Assembly: GCA_902472795.1 (NCBI GenBank)
Contig: CABROZ010000023.1
Span: 1-24,340, forward strand
Direction of reading: 5' to 3'
DNA length: 24,340 bases
From: an uncultured Bacteroides sp.
Lineage (GTDB): Bacteria; Bacteroidota; Bacteroidia; Bacteroidales; Bacteroidaceae
Below are positions 6,512 to 14,795 of this stretch, one piece after another. The notes below the pieces were generated by a model, which ran no database searches, was not told where the DNA came from, and saw only the letters and a program-made list of their open reading frames with translations. Position 1 is the first letter of the stretch, and each line of letters begins with the position of its first letter. Position numbers and translations under genes: made by a program.

Positions 6512-7875
6512 TAGTCGGTAATACTATAAAGTTTCAGTTTGTTGTATAGGGTTTTTCTGTCTATACCTAACAATTGGGCGGCGCGGCTTTTGTTGTTTCC
6601 TGTTTGCTGTAGGGCATTGATGATCTGTTGCTTTTCAGTTTCTTCATTGCGCAAAGCCATGTTCGGTACAGGTGCTGCCGATTCTTTCAGTTCGCTCAGT
6701 TCGTTCAGGGTGATGAATTTTCCCTGTGCCAGCAGGGTGGCGCGGCGCACGATGTTTTTCATCTGACGCAGGTTTCCCGGCCAATGGTATTCCAGCAGTG
6801 CTTTGGATGCTTTGTCGTCGAAGCCGATGAGCTGCTTGTCCATTTCGCGGTTGGCCTGGTCCAGGAAGAAGTTGGCAAAGAGCAGGATGTCTTCGCGTCG
6901 GTCTTTTAGTTGTGGCATGCGCAGGGTAAACTCGTTGATACGGTGGTACAAGTCTTCACGGAAGGCTCCTTTTTCGATGGCCTGTTCCAGGTTCTCGTTG
7001 GTAGCCGTTACCAGACGGACATCTACGTTGATTTCCTTGTTCGAACCAACGGGGCGGACTTTTCGTTCTTGCAGTGCGCGCAACAGCTGAATCTGGACTT
7101 CGTAGCTCAGGTTGCCTACTTCGTCCAAAAAGATGGTTCCGCCATTGGCTGCGACAAAGGCTCCGGTTTTGTCGGTCAGTGCGCCGGTGAAGGCACCTTT
7201 CACGTGGCCGAAAAACTCGGAGGCAGCCAGCTCTTTGGGTATCGAGCCGCAGTCGATGGCCACAAACGGCTGGTCGGCCCGTTTGCTGAGTTGGTGAATG
7301 CGGTGGGCTACATATTCTTTTCCTGTTCCGCTTGCCCCATTGATTAGGACGGACATGTTGGTGGGTGCAACTAATTTCACGTAATTGTAAAGTTGCTTGG
7401 CTGCGTCGCTTTCTCCTTCCAAAAAGTCCGAATGGAAGGCTCTGTGTTCGGTCCGCCCGGCAGTCTGTTCTTTCTTCTCTTTGGTAATTGCGGGGTGATG
7501 GGTTGGGGCAGTCGGCGAACTGAGAGCTTCGTCTATCTTTTTCAGCAGTTCGTCGGGGTTGATGGGCTTGGCTACGTAGTCGCATGCGCCCAGTTTCATG
7601 GCCTGTACGGCCGACTGGATGTCGGCATATCCGGTCATGATAATCAGTGGTATGGACAATCCTTTTTCGCCGAGCCACTTCAGCAGGTCGATGCCGTCAC
7701 GGTCGGGAAGTCGTAAATCGGACAATATCAGGTCCACGCATTCGGCATCGGCAATCAGCTTCTGTGCGCGTGCTATGCTGCTGGCCGAACTTACTTGGAA
7801 CCCTTTTTTCCCAAGCCATGTTTTCAGCATCATGCCATAGGTGATATCATCTTCAACGATCAATATAGACTTCAT
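6511..7875 (-). CDS. NtrC-family sigma-54-dependent response regulator
   Basis: 454 residues in three domains. The receiver (1-118) has acidic pocket D9-D10, phospho-acceptor D53, T81 and K103. The AAA+ domain (about 150-385) has Walker A GASGTGKE (180-187), the sigma-54-contacting GAFTGA loop (227-232), Walker B GGTIFLDEV (245-253) and the arginine-finger region FREDLYHRI. The C-terminal Fis-type helix-turn-helix (412-454) ends ...RKTLYNKLKLYSI. All key residues are present, so it should be phosphorylated and activate sigma-54 RNA polymerase. No sensor kinase is adjacent on its own strand. The kinase with HPt at 11526-13847 is the nearest candidate partner. It diverges from the cyclophilin gene with a 91-bp gap. 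Confidence 0.95.
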   Translation of the reverse strand: MKSILIVEDDITYGMMLKTWLGKKGFQVSSASSIARAQKLIADAECVDLILSDLRLPDRDGIDLLKWLGEKGLSIPLIIMTGYADIQSAVQAMKLGACDYVAKPINPDELLKKIDEALSSPTAPTHHPAITKEKKEQTAGRTEHRAFHSDFLEGESDAAKQLYNYVKLVAPTNMSVLINGASGTGKEYVAHRIHQLSKRADQPFVAIDCGSIPKELAASEFFGHVKGAFTGALTDKTGAFVAANGGTIFLDEVGNLSYEVQIQLLRALQERKVRPVGSNKEINVDVRLVTATNENLEQAIEKGAFREDLYHRINEFTLRMPQLKDRREDILLFANFFLDQANREMDKQLIGFDDKASKALLEYHWPGNLRQMKNIVRRATLLAQGKFITLNELSELKESAAPVPNMALRNEETEKQQIINALQQTGNNKSRAAQLLGIDRKTLYNKLKLYSITD

Positions 7876-7903
7876 AGTCCTCCCTTTTACTTCTTTTATC
7901 GTA

Positions 7904-7911
7904 CAAAGGTA
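7904..7911 (-). promoter_or_regulatory. -7 box for the NtrC-type regulator gene
   Basis: TACCTTTG on the minus strand (7911-7904) matches TAnnTTTG and lies about 30 bp before the ATG. I see no clean TTTG at the -33 distance. Confidence 0.55.
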
Positions 7912-7932
7912 AGACGTTTTGCCCGAAAGTCG

Positions 7933-7940
7933 TATATTTG
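7933..7940 (+). promoter_or_regulatory. -7 box for the cyclophilin gene
   Basis: TATATTTG (7933-7940) matches TAnnTTTG and would start transcription about 20 bp before the ATG at 7967. The nearest TTTTG (7917-7921) is too close to be a standard -33 box, so only the -7 part is convincing. Confidence 0.6.
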
Positions 7941-7966
7941 CACACTTAAATTAAACAAAAAGTAAG

Positions 7967-8806
7967 ATGAAAAGGCATTTTATACTATTATTAATTATAC
8001 TGGTTGGCGGGCTGACCGCTTGCGGGCCGGGAAACAAGAAGAACAGAAGTATGGAAACAGAAACAAAGTTGAAGATTGAAACAAGTGCCGGCGACATTGT
8101 GGTGAAGCTCTATAACGAGACTCCACAGCATCGTGACAATTTTATCAAGCTGGCCGAGAACGGTACTTACGAAGGGACTCTTTTTCATCGTGTCATAAAG
8201 GACTTTATGATACAGGCAGGCGATCCGGAGTCGAAGAACGCACCCAAGGGGAAAATGCTGGGTTCGGGTGATGTAGGCTATACGATTCCCGCTGAATTTG
8301 TCTATCCCAAGTATTTTCATAAAAGAGGCGCCTTGTCTGCTGCCCGTCAAGGCGATAATGTGAACCCTCAGAAGGCTTCATCGGGTTGCCAGTTCTACAT
8401 TGTTACGGGTAAGGTATATAGTGATTCTGCTTTGCTGAGCATGGAGCAGCAGATGGGGCAGATGCGTCTGAACAATGCTTTCAATGCTTTGGCACAGAAG
8501 CACATGAAAGAAATCTATAAACTTCGTAAGAATGGTGACCAGGAAGGATTGATGAATCTGCAGGACACCCTGATAGCACAAGCCGAGGCTGAGGTGGACA
8601 AGATGCCTCCGTTCCATTTTACTCCCGAACAGGTAAAGGCTTACACAACCGTCGGAGGTACTCCGCATCTGGATGGAGAATATACCGTGTTTGGTGAGGT
8701 TGTAGAGGGCATGGATGTGGTAGATAAGATTCAGAAAGTGAAGACCGACCGTAGCGACCGTCCCGAAGAGGATGTGAAGATTATCAAGGTCGAAGTATTG
8801 GATTAG
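7967..8806 (+). CDS. Cyclophilin-type peptidyl-prolyl isomerase, lipoprotein
   Basis: 279 residues. The signal peptide ends in lipobox LTAC with C19 as the lipidation site, so the protein should be anchored in the envelope. The cyclophilin domain starts near residue 34; FHRVIKDFMIQAGDP holds the catalytic R75, F80 and Q83 (equivalent to R55, F60 and Q63 of cyclophilin A). After the strand QFYIVTGKVY (142-151) an insert of about 75 residues, strongly helical and charged, interrupts the fold, which resumes at TVGGTPHLDGEYTVFGEV (228-245). It likely assists folding of exported proteins. First gene of a plus-strand group that continues with an M16 peptidase. Confidence 0.93.
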   Translation: MKRHFILLLIILVGGLTACGPGNKKNRSMETETKLKIETSAGDIVVKLYNETPQHRDNFIKLAENGTYEGTLFHRVIKDFMIQAGDPESKNAPKGKMLGSGDVGYTIPAEFVYPKYFHKRGALSAARQGDNVNPQKASSGCQFYIVTGKVYSDSALLSMEQQMGQMRLNNAFNALAQKHMKEIYKLRKNGDQEGLMNLQDTLIAQAEAEVDKMPPFHFTPEQVKAYTTVGGTPHLDGEYTVFGEVVEGMDVVDKIQKVKTDRSDRPEEDVKIIKVEVLD

Positions 8807-8818
8807 TTTAGAATTTTG

Positions 8819-8883
8819 CAAGCGGACGATGCGGGGAGGACGGCACGGCAGGAAGGTGCGGTTCCGTCTGTATCTTCCGCTTG
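8819..8883 (+). other. Strongly structured spacer between cyclophilin and M16 genes
   Basis: CAAGCGGA (8819-8826) pairs with TCCGCTTG (8876-8883), and inside it GACGG (8839-8843) pairs with CCGTC (8864-8868). The 3' side runs into TTGTTTTCTT. This could be a terminator or attenuator after the cyclophilin gene or a leader structure for the M16 gene. Its base composition differs from the flanking genes, and no gene start before 8912 is convincing. Confidence 0.5.
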
Positions 8884-8911
8884 TTGTTTTCTTAAAGACG
8901 GGGGAGGAAGA

Positions 8912-10147
8912 ATGTTCAAGATCAACAGGCATGCATTGGACAATGGCTTGCGGCTGGTGCACTACGAAGACACCAGCACACAGATGGTTGCGATGAATAT
9001 CGTCTATGATGTAGGTGCGCGCGACGAGCATCCGCAACATACCGGTTTTGCGCATCTGTTCGAACACCTGATGTTTGGCGGATCGGTGAATATCCCCGAT
9101 TATGATACGCCCCTTCAGATGGCCGGTGGCGAAAACAATGCGTGGACCAATAACGATATTACCAATTACTATCTCACAGTGCCCAAAGCCAATGTGGAGA
9201 CCGGCTTTTGGTTAGAGTCCGACCGAATGCTGGGTTTGGACTTCAGTGAACGCAGCTTGGAGGTGCAGCGCGAGGTCGTGATGGAAGAGTTCAAACAGCG
9301 CTGCCTCAATCAGCCGTATGGCGATGTGGATCATTTGTTGCGTCCTTTGGCCTATCAGGTGCATCCGTATCGTTGGCCTACCATCGGTAAGGAACTTTCG
9401 CACATTGCGCAGGCCACACTGTCGGAAGTGGAAGCCTTCTTCTATCGACACTATGCACCCAACAACGCTGTGCTTGCCGTGACGGGCAACATTTCGTGGG
9501 ACGAAACCCTGCGGCTTGTCGAGAAGTGGTTTGCCTCTATTCCCCGGCGTGATGTTCCCGAAAGGCATCTGCCCCAAGAGCCCGAGCAACAGGCCGAACG
9601 CAGGCTTACGGTAGAACGGAACGTGCCGTTGGATGCATTGTACATGGCCTATCACATGTGCAGTCGCGACGATGCCGATTATTATGCCTTCGACATCCTT
9701 TCGGACATCCTCAGCAACGGGCGTTCGAGCCGTCTGACGCAACACCTCATACAGGAGCAGAGTGTGTTTTCCAGTGTCGATGCCTATATCAGTGGGTCGC
9801 GCGATGCCGGCCTGTTTCACATCAGCGGGAAGCCTGCGGCGGGAGTGTCGCTTGATCAGGCAGAGGCTGCCATACGCAAGGAATTGGAATCGCTGCAGCA
9901 AAATACGGTGGAGGCTGCTGAACTGGAGAAAGTGAAGAACAAGTTCGAATCTACACAGATTTTCGGGAATATCAATTACCTGAATGTGGCAACCAAACTG
10001 GCCTGGTACGAGCTGACCGGACAGGCCGAGGACATTAACCGTAAGGTGGCACGTTATCGTGCGGTGACGCCCGAGCAGTTGCAGGCTGTGGCACGTCAGG
10101 CCTTCAGGCCGGAGAATTGTTCGGTGCTGCATTATCGGAAGGGATAA
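8912..10147 (+). CDS. M16-family zinc metallopeptidase (insulinase-like)
   Basis: 411 residues from the ATG at 8912, chosen because a GGGGGAGGAAG purine stretch lies just upstream and the family fold begins at once. Upstream in-frame codons (from 8816) run through the structured spacer. The inverted zinc motif HxxEH is intact (H48-L-F-E51-H52, in GFAHLFEHLMFGG), NNAWTNND follows, and the third ligand is expected among the glutamates of EVQREVVMEEFK. It has the two homologous halves of an M16B subunit. No signal peptide is visible, so it should be cytoplasmic unless exported another way. M16B enzymes often act as pairs; no second subunit is encoded here, so it may be a homodimer. Confidence 0.93.
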   Translation: MFKINRHALDNGLRLVHYEDTSTQMVAMNIVYDVGARDEHPQHTGFAHLFEHLMFGGSVNIPDYDTPLQMAGGENNAWTNNDITNYYLTVPKANVETGFWLESDRMLGLDFSERSLEVQREVVMEEFKQRCLNQPYGDVDHLLRPLAYQVHPYRWPTIGKELSHIAQATLSEVEAFFYRHYAPNNAVLAVTGNISWDETLRLVEKWFASIPRRDVPERHLPQEPEQQAERRLTVERNVPLDALYMAYHMCSRDDADYYAFDILSDILSNGRSSRLTQHLIQEQSVFSSVDAYISGSRDAGLFHISGKPAAGVSLDQAEAAIRKELESLQQNTVEAAELEKVKNKFESTQIFGNINYLNVATKLAWYELTGQAEDINRKVARYRAVTPEQLQAVARQAFRPENCSVLHYRKG

Positions 10148-10170
10148 TTTGATTTGAAAAGGAACAACTT

Positions 10171-11529
10171 ATGAAACATTGGATGCAGACTTACGGTGGT
10201 CATTACCATGCCCTCGTCCGTTTGGGCTTTCCCATTGTGGTGGGGCAATTGGGCATGATCATACTGGGCTTTGCCGATACGCTGATGATAGGTCACCACA
10301 GTACGGAGGAACTGGGAGCCGCTTCGTTTGTGAACAATCTTTTTAACTTATGCATCATTTTCAGCACGGGTTTCAGTTACGGACTGACGCCTGTAGTGGG
10401 TTCGCTATACGGTAACCGCCGTCTGGCCGAAGCCGGACAGGCGCTGTTATGCAGTTTGGTGGCTAACGCAGCGGTAGCTGTGTTGCTGACGCTGATCATG
10501 GGGGTGCTTTACTTCAATATCGGTCGCTTGGGACAGCCTGAAGAATTGCTTCCTCTGATTCGTCCTTATTATGTGGTGCTGCTGGCTTCGTTGATTTTCG
10601 TGCTGCTGTTCAATGGTTTCAAACAGTTTACTGACGGCATTACCGATACACAGACGGCCATGTGGCTGCTGTTGGGAGGCAATGCGTTGAACATCGCCGG
10701 CAATTACGTCCTGATAAACGGTAAGCTGAGCTTGCCCGAACTGGGACTGCTGGGAGCCGGGCTCAGTACGCTGTTTTCGCGCATCGTGATGGTGGTGGCT
10801 TTCGCCCTTATCGTGTGGCGCAGTCGTCGTTTTGCACGCTACAGGGTAGGGATGCTGCGGTTGGGTTGGTCGGCTGCCGTATTCCGCCGACTCAATGCGC
10901 TGGGTTGGCCTGTGGGGCTGCAGATGGGCATGGAGACAGCGTCGTTCAGCCTCAGCACGGTGATGGTGGGCTGGTTAGGTACGCTGGCACTGGCTTCGCA
11001 TCAGATCATGCTTACCATTTCGCAGTTCACTTTCATGATGTTCTATGGCATGGGTGCCGCGGTGGCAGTGCGTGTCAGCAACTTCCACGGGCAGGGCGAT
11101 GCGCAGAATGTGCGTCGCGTGGCTTATGCCGGCTTTCATCTGATTCTGTTTATGGGAGTTGTTCTGCTCAGTATCGTTTTTGCCTGCCGGGGACGGGTGG
11201 GCGGATGGTTTACGGACAATGCCGAGGTGTCGGCCATGGTGTCGGGACTGTTCTTCCCGTTTCTTATCTATCAGTTCGGCGACGGTTTGCAGATTAATTT
11301 CGCGAATGCCTTGCGCGGCATTTCGGACGTGAAGCCGATGATGCTGATTGCGTTTATTGCCTATTTTGTTATATCTTTGCCTGTAGGATATTTCTGCGGC
11401 TTTGTGCTCGACTGGGGAGTAACGGGTGTCTGGATGGCATTTCCCTTCGGCCTGACCAGTGCGGGGCTGATGTTGTGGTTGCGCTTCCGCTGGGATACCA
11501 ACAAAATGATAAGAGAAAATAGACAATGA
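10171..11529 (+). CDS. MATE-family multidrug efflux transporter
   Basis: 452 residues with about twelve membrane segments in two similar halves, the usual MATE size and layout. The first half carries GFPIVVGQLGMIILGFADTLMIGHHS, close to the family pattern in which an early segment is followed by D-T-x-M-(I/V)-G. The second half begins near residue 240 (RLNALGWPVGLQMGMETASF). MATE proteins expel cationic or other drugs in exchange for Na+ or H+ at the inner membrane; substrate and ion cannot be read. It starts 23 bp after the M16 gene, and its TGA overlaps the ATG of the kinase gene (ATGA), so the two are probably translationally coupled. Confidence 0.93.
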   Translation: MKHWMQTYGGHYHALVRLGFPIVVGQLGMIILGFADTLMIGHHSTEELGAASFVNNLFNLCIIFSTGFSYGLTPVVGSLYGNRRLAEAGQALLCSLVANAAVAVLLTLIMGVLYFNIGRLGQPEELLPLIRPYYVVLLASLIFVLLFNGFKQFTDGITDTQTAMWLLLGGNALNIAGNYVLINGKLSLPELGLLGAGLSTLFSRIVMVVAFALIVWRSRRFARYRVGMLRLGWSAAVFRRLNALGWPVGLQMGMETASFSLSTVMVGWLGTLALASHQIMLTISQFTFMMFYGMGAAVAVRVSNFHGQGDAQNVRRVAYAGFHLILFMGVVLLSIVFACRGRVGGWFTDNAEVSAMVSGLFFPFLIYQFGDGLQINFANALRGISDVKPMMLIAFIAYFVISLPVGYFCGFVLDWGVTGVWMAFPFGLTSAGLMLWLRFRWDTNKMIRENRQ

Positions 11530-13847
11530 ACAGTGTTTCGAAACTGAAGATTATTCTGGGTTATGCCCTGTTGTTGCTGGTATTGCTGTCGGCCTTGTTT
11601 TTTGTGCACAGGGAGGTGGAGAAACTGACTTCGTCCGAAGGAAAGGACCTGCAGTGGGCCGACAGTCTGCTGGTGCTGCTCAAGGAAAAGGACGAAAATA
11701 CCATCCGGATGCTGCGTACGCTGAGCGAAATGAACGAGAAAATGCTTTCGACCAGCGACATCGAACACATCATTGCCGAGAGGCTCGATTCGGTCGTGGT
11801 GCAACAGCGGGTGCAGCGACGGGTCATTACGCATCGTGACACGATGGTGACACGACCCAAGAAGAAAGGTTTTTTCAAGAGGCTGGGCGAAGTGTTTTCG
11901 CCTCCCAAGAAGGATACTGCTATTCAGGTAAAGACTTCGCTGGAATTTGCCGTCGATACGGTGATCGATGTCTATAATCCGACGGACTCCTTACAAGCCA
12001 GGTTGCGCGAGATTACCGAGAAGAAGCGGGCCGACAGCATCATTGTGCGGCGGCGCAACCGCAACCTGCGGCGGATGGACAACATGCTTTCGGCTCGTAT
12101 CGACAGTTTGCTGAAGAACTATGAAGAAGAGACGATTCAGCGTGCCCGTGATGAGGCCGAGTACCAGCAGGAGGTGCGTCAGCGTTCGGCGCGTACCATT
12201 GCCGGAGTGGCTGTAGGGGCTGTGTTGCTGTCGGCCTTCTTCTTGGCACTGATAGGACGCGACGTGACTCGCAGCAACCGTTATAAACGCGAACTGGAGG
12301 CGGCCCGCCGCCGTGCCGAGGACCTGTTGGTGACGCGCGAGAAGCTGATGCTGGCCATCACGCACGACTTCAAGGCACCTTTGGGCTCCATTATGGGCTA
12401 TGCCGACTTGCTGTCGAGGCTTACGGTGGACGAACGCCAACGATTCTATTTAGACAACATGAAAACTTCGTCGGAGCATCTGCTGAAGTTGGTGATCGAT
12501 TTGCTCGATTTCCATCGTCTCGACCTTCACAAAGCCGAGGTTCATCGTGTGACCTTTCATCCGGCCCATTTATTGGAGGAAATCTATGTCAGCTTTGAAC
12601 CGCTGACAGCGGAGAAGGGGCTGACCCTGCGTCGAGAGATTTCGGACGAGTTGAACGGCACTTACATCTGCGACCCCTTGCGTCTGCGGCAGATCATCAC
12701 CAACCTGCTGTCGAATGCGGTCAAGTTCACCGATAAGGGAGGCATTACGTTGACGGCGCGTTACGAAAACCGCTGCTTGGTAGTGGCCGTGTCTGACACC
12801 GGAAAGGGCATGGAACCGGCCGACCGCGAACGCATCTTCCAGGAGTTCACCCGCTTGCCGGGTGCACAGGGCAAGGAAGGGTTCGGTTTGGGGCTTTCCA
12901 TCGTCCGCATGCTGGTGCAGCTGCTCGAAGGCAGTATCGACGTGGACAGTGTTCCCGGCAAGGGCAGTACGTTCACGGTGCGCATCCCCATCTTCCCGGT
13001 GAACAAGAACGAAGCTGACGACAGAAAGCAGACGTTGCCCGAAAAGCCGGAACCGGATGAACCGGTGGCCGAAGAAGCGCAGCAGCCGGAGCCGGAAAGT
13101 CCGCCATTGAAGAAAGTTTTGCTGATCGACGACGACCGCATCCAGCTGACGCTGACTTCGGCCATGTTGTCGCAAAGCGGCATCGGGTCCGTGGCGTGCC
13201 TGCAATTGGACGAACTGCTCGACGCTCTTCGCACGGAGCGGTTCGATGTGTTGCTGACGGATGTGCAGATGCCGGCTATCAGCGGATTCGACCTGCTGAA
13301 GCTGTTGCGTGCTTCCAACATTCCTCAGGCAAAGGAGATTCCGGTAATAGCCGTTACGGCCCGCAGCGACATGCAGCGCAGCGAGTTTGTCGAGCATGGG
13401 TTTGCCGGATGCCTGCACAAACCCTTTACGGTGTCGGAGCTGCTGGGCGAACTGGGTGGGCAGGAAATGCCGCGACGGACGGAAGCGGCGACTGAGGAAA
13501 CAGACGCAACTTCAGCGCATGGTTATAACTTCTCGGCACTGACTGCCTTTTCGGGCAACGATGCCGAGGCTTCGAAGTCCATCCTCGAAAGTTTTGCTAC
13601 AGAGACCGGACTGAATAGAGACCGCTTGAAGAAAGGTCTTGATGACGGTAATCTGAAAGAGGTTTCGGCTGTAGCGCATAAGATGATACCGTTGTTCACC
13701 CTGATTGGTGCGACGGAGCTGGTCGTACGTTTGCGCGAGTTGGAGGCTGCCCGCGATGTATCTTTCACCGACCACCTGAAGCAATGCACGGGCGAGGTGC
13801 TTGCCGCGGTCGATGAGGTGTTGGAGCAGTTGAAGAAAGAACTCTGA
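11526..13847 (+). CDS. Hybrid sensor histidine kinase with receiver and HPt domains
   Basis: 773 residues. TM1 (about 10-27) and TM2 (about 224-244) enclose a periplasmic region of about 195 residues that looks coiled-coil and carries a basic patch (RPKKKGFFKR, 110-119). Then come HisKA with H280 in ITHDFKAPLGS, the catalytic domain with N box NLLSNAVK (393-400), DTGKGM (424-429) and GFGLGLS (452-458). The receiver has D535-D537, phospho-acceptor D579 and K632. A C-terminal HPt domain (about 665-773) carries H718 in AVAHKM. All relay residues are present (H-D-H), so an outside receiver is needed. The NtrC-type regulator at 6511-7875 is the best local candidate. The start overlaps the MATE stop by 4 bp. 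Confidence 0.95.
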   Translation: MNSVSKLKIILGYALLLLVLLSALFFVHREVEKLTSSEGKDLQWADSLLVLLKEKDENTIRMLRTLSEMNEKMLSTSDIEHIIAERLDSVVVQQRVQRRVITHRDTMVTRPKKKGFFKRLGEVFSPPKKDTAIQVKTSLEFAVDTVIDVYNPTDSLQARLREITEKKRADSIIVRRRNRNLRRMDNMLSARIDSLLKNYEEETIQRARDEAEYQQEVRQRSARTIAGVAVGAVLLSAFFLALIGRDVTRSNRYKRELEAARRRAEDLLVTREKLMLAITHDFKAPLGSIMGYADLLSRLTVDERQRFYLDNMKTSSEHLLKLVIDLLDFHRLDLHKAEVHRVTFHPAHLLEEIYVSFEPLTAEKGLTLRREISDELNGTYICDPLRLRQIITNLLSNAVKFTDKGGITLTARYENRCLVVAVSDTGKGMEPADRERIFQEFTRLPGAQGKEGFGLGLSIVRMLVQLLEGSIDVDSVPGKGSTFTVRIPIFPVNKNEADDRKQTLPEKPEPDEPVAEEAQQPEPESPPLKKVLLIDDDRIQLTLTSAMLSQSGIGSVACLQLDELLDALRTERFDVLLTDVQMPAISGFDLLKLLRASNIPQAKEIPVIAVTARSDMQRSEFVEHGFAGCLHKPFTVSELLGELGGQEMPRRTEAATEETDATSAHGYNFSALTAFSGNDAEASKSILESFATETGLNRDRLKKGLDDGNLKEVSAVAHKMIPLFTLIGATELVVRLRELEAARDVSFTDHLKQCTGEVLAAVDEVLEQLKKEL

Positions 13848-13850
13848 CGC

Positions 13851-13887
13851 TTTCCGGAAATCTTGTTTCGGACTGACAGACCGGAAA
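13851..13887. terminator. Possible bidirectional hairpin between convergent genes
   Basis: TTTCCGG (13851-13857) pairs with CCGGAAA (13881-13887) across a 23-base loop, in the 45-bp gap between the kinase stop and the stop of the convergent LuxR-type gene. There is no T run, so termination is uncertain. Confidence 0.3.
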
Positions 13888-13892
13888 CGGAA

Positions 13893-14675
13893 CTATATAA
13901 TCTTCAACTCTTTGGCTATCTTGCAGGCTTCGATGGAGTTTCTCACTTGCAGTTTGTTCAATATCTCCTGCCGGTGCCGGTTCACGGTGTTGATGCTTAT
14001 GTACAGTTCCTCGGCGATGTCTTTGCTCGTTCTTCCCAGACTGATCAGCTGAAGGACTTGCCTTTCGCGTCGGGAGAGGATGTTGAGGTCGTTGTCGTCT
14101 TTCAGCTCGATTGTCTGTCCGCTGACGGCGTTGGCTACGATTCCCTTGGCAGATATGTCGAACAGAAGAGGGTTGTACAGACATAATGCCAGCCATAAGT
14201 TGTTGCCGGACGGAGACATGGCGATGTAGAACAGTCTGTGCAGTACCCGGATGTAATTCCCGGCGGGACTCTTCATCCGTAGCTTGTTCATCAGGAAAAA
14301 AGACGATTGCTTGTCCTTGGGTTGCTGCCTTACGAAATGGAAGAAGCGGAGTTCTTGCAGGTATTTGCTGTTCAGGTCGTCCGGATGGATGAGCCGGAGA
14401 ATGTTTTCTTCCCAGATGGAGTAAATCCGTTCGGCTTCGCTGTCTTCTTTGAGGCCGAGGGTTTCCGCAAACTTGCCGTAGTAGATGTAGCTGGTGTCTG
14501 TATGCATGTCGCTCAGTACGGCAATGGCCTGTTCGGTACAGGCGTAGCTTCGGGCAATGCCTTTGAAGTAGTCCAGTTTGTCGGGACACGCCGGTATGCT
14601 GTCAGACGCAGGCCTGAGTAGTTCGTTGTTCAGCTGGTGGATGATTTCCATGGCAAAATGGTTATTTTTAGTCAT
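13893..14675 (-). CDS. LuxR-family transcriptional regulator (C-terminal HTH, PAS-like N-terminus)
   Basis: 260 residues from the ATG at 14675. A TTG frame extends to 14708 but would overlap the -7 box, so I prefer the ATG (another ATG at 14651 is possible). The C-terminal 60 residues are a clear LuxR/GerE helix-turn-helix: LSRRERQVLQLISLG, TSKDIAEELYISINTVNRHRQEIL, KLQVRNSIEA. The N-terminal 190 residues carry no receiver domain. The stretch YIRVLHRLFYIAMSPSGNNLWLALCLYN resembles a PAS core, so a small-molecule or redox input is possible but unproven. It diverges from a secreted DUF1349 protein, whose expression it may control through the shared promoter region. Confidence 0.88.
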   Translation of the reverse strand: MTKNNHFAMEIIHQLNNELLRPASDSIPACPDKLDYFKGIARSYACTEQAIAVLSDMHTDTSYIYYGKFAETLGLKEDSEAERIYSIWEENILRLIHPDDLNSKYLQELRFFHFVRQQPKDKQSSFFLMNKLRMKSPAGNYIRVLHRLFYIAMSPSGNNLWLALCLYNPLLFDISAKGIVANAVSGQTIELKDDNDLNILSRRERQVLQLISLGRTSKDIAEELYISINTVNRHRQEILNKLQVRNSIEACKIAKELKII

Positions 14676-14768
14676 TGTACAGCCGGATGCGGGACTGTAC
14701 CTTTGCAAAAATAATCAATTTGTACAAAGACCGATCAGAAAAGTGCCGGAAAAGGTACAATCGGTCTT
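14675..14768. promoter_or_regulatory. Overlapping divergent promoters with TGTAC-type inverted repeats
   Basis: Plus-strand TACCTTTG (14698-14705) and minus-strand TATTTTTG (14713-14706) are adjacent, so the two polymerase sites overlap and should exclude each other. Around them lie TTGTACA (14675-14681), TGTACCTTT (14696-14704), the 10-bp palindrome TTTGTACAAA (14719-14728) and AAAGGTACA (14751-14759). The second and fourth are exact inverted copies. A 9-bp inverted repeat AAGACCGAT/ATCGGTCTT (14727-14735, 14760-14768) lies in the leader of the plus-strand gene. The boxes are direct observations; operator function is inferred. Confidence 0.6.
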
Positions 14769-14795
14769 CGATAACCGTGTTAAAACAAGCTTACG

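Noticed and set aside
8816..8911. Extended N-terminus for the M16 peptidase
   Set aside because: The extra 32 codons start from a non-ATG codon, cover a strong hairpin and have no counterpart in the family fold; the ATG at 8912 has a purine-rich site before it.
14676..14708. TTG start at 14708 for the LuxR-type gene
   Set aside because: It overlaps the -7 box of the gene's own promoter, so it would lie at or before the transcription start.
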